Of a DNA stretch of 29,048 nt, positions 28,662 to 29,048 are shown one piece after another. The DNA comes from Clostridiales bacterium (GTDB lineage: Bacteria; Bacillota; Clostridia; Oscillospirales; Oscillospiraceae). Both the position numbers and the translations under genes were made by a program. The stretch lies in NCBI GenBank assembly GCA_003150355.1, contig QAMJ01000016.1:1-29048 (forward strand), given 5' to 3'. The notes under the pieces were generated by a model. That model ran no database searches. It was not told the origin of the DNA and was given only the letters and a program-made list of their open reading frames with translations. Each line of letters begins with the position of its first letter. Positions within the stretch are counted from its first letter, which is position 1.

Positions 28662-29048
28662 TCAGTTCCATTCCTCAGCCAGGAGGAAATCGCGGATGTT
28701 TCGGTGTTTGATACCGTTTCGGCTCATGTCGAACTCATCGAGGGAAACAACATACTTCGGGAAGTTGTCGCGGATATTATCATACGCGCCAAACTCACGG
28801 CTGACCGTTTCCTCCGATGCCAGCAGATAAGTGACCTGAACATACAGCTTTTCGCCGCGCTTGTCACATACGAAATCAATTTCCTTATCGCCCGTTCTGC
28901 CGACAGTTACTTCATAGCCCCGGCGCAGCAATTCCAGATACACGATATTCTCCAAAATGAGATTGATGTCCCGCATATTGCCGCCGAAAACAGCCTCGCG
29001 GATGCCGTGGTCGGCAATATAATACTTCTCGTTGGAGGCAAGAATCTG
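28662..29048 (-). CDS. ATP-binding protein with DUF4143 domain, C-terminal part (partial)
   Basis: Reading from the window edge, the frame runs open: QILASNEKYYIADHGIREAV, then FGG and MRDINLILENIVYLELLRRGYEV. This is the C-terminal DUF4143 domain of an AAA-type ATPase family common in bacteria; its usual sequence is 'kYYi.D.Gir....g....D.g.llEN.Vy.EL.rRGyeV.vG....EIDFV......YVQV.Y'. A PD-(D/E)xK-like arrangement (E..IDFV...YVQVT) is visible and often degenerate in this family. The ATG at 28976 is internal: in-frame codons continue to 29048 without a stop. Functions of this family are poorly known. The N-terminal ATPase half lies outside the window. Confidence 0.85.
   Translation of the reverse strand, partial: QILASNEKYYIADHGIREAVFGGNMRDINLILENIVYLELLRRGYEVTVGRTGDKEIDFVCDKRGEKLYVQVTYLLASEETVSREFGAYDNIRDNFPKYVVSLDEFDMSRNGIKHRNIRDFLLAEEWN

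Noticed and set aside
28300..28830. Plus-strand frame overlapping the SRPBCC 3' end and the ATPase fragment
   Set aside because: It runs through a terminator-like hairpin and across two supported genes in other frames. The short middle part (28520-28660) has no recognisable family.

Overview
The window reads as chromosome of a moderately GC-rich Firmicute of the class Clostridia, probably a gut member of the Oscillospirales. This is inferred from strong AGGAGG-type ribosome sites, HemZ-type radical SAM enzyme, a CmpB-like 'type IV ABC' membrane protein, a YkpA/YbiT-like ABC-F protein, several short Clostridia-style lipoproteins and an ISL3-family insertion sequence. I see no tRNA, rRNA or CRISPR array.

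Left part (1-8.3 kb). The window opens with the last 48 codons of what looks like a large serine recombinase, so a mobile element may end near position 150-300. Next come a small unknown protein, a lipoprotein made of two copies of a parallel beta-helix domain, a second small lipoprotein, an ABC-F ATPase whose degenerate motifs all fall in one composite ATP site, a GT-C-like polytopic membrane protein, a 27-residue single-span peptide missed by ordinary gene calling, and a lipoprotein or anchored protein joining helical repeats to an alpha/beta-hydrolase domain.

Middle part (8.3-17.4 kb). A CarD-family regulator is divergent from a three-gene operon (CmpB-like membrane protein, hemZ, uridine-kinase-like P-loop kinase). 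A 14-bp-arm inverted repeat covers the -10 box of that operon. A lower-GC block follows: a Crp/Fnr-type regulator divergent from a GH88 unsaturated glucuronyl hydrolase and a complete TRAP transporter (P-Q-M). The intergenic region holds one site of the layout TGTGC-N6-GCACA. It sits near -41.5 for the hydrolase/TRAP operon and between -35 and -10 of the regulator. This is the best-supported complete system in the window: uptake and intracellular cleavage of unsaturated uronides, with a single operator likely to activate one side and repress the other.

Right part (17.4-29 kb). A lipoprotein is followed by mnmG-mnmA, the tRNA wobble-uridine pair. A complete 1930-bp ISL3-type element (8-bp target duplication AGATTTTC) has landed directly after the mnmA stop codon. 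It carries a transposase and an XRE/zinc-ribbon passenger gene. Immediately beyond it, on the minus strand, a promoter and a strong terminator bracket about 285 nt with no credible ORF, a candidate structured non-coding RNA. Then come a Smr-domain protein, a minus-strand operon (GNAT, HAD phosphatase, GNAT-YoaP, GtrA), a GNAT gene with a fully consensus promoter overlapped by a perfect 38-bp palindrome, an SRPBCC-fold protein, and the 3' part of a DUF4143-type ATPase.
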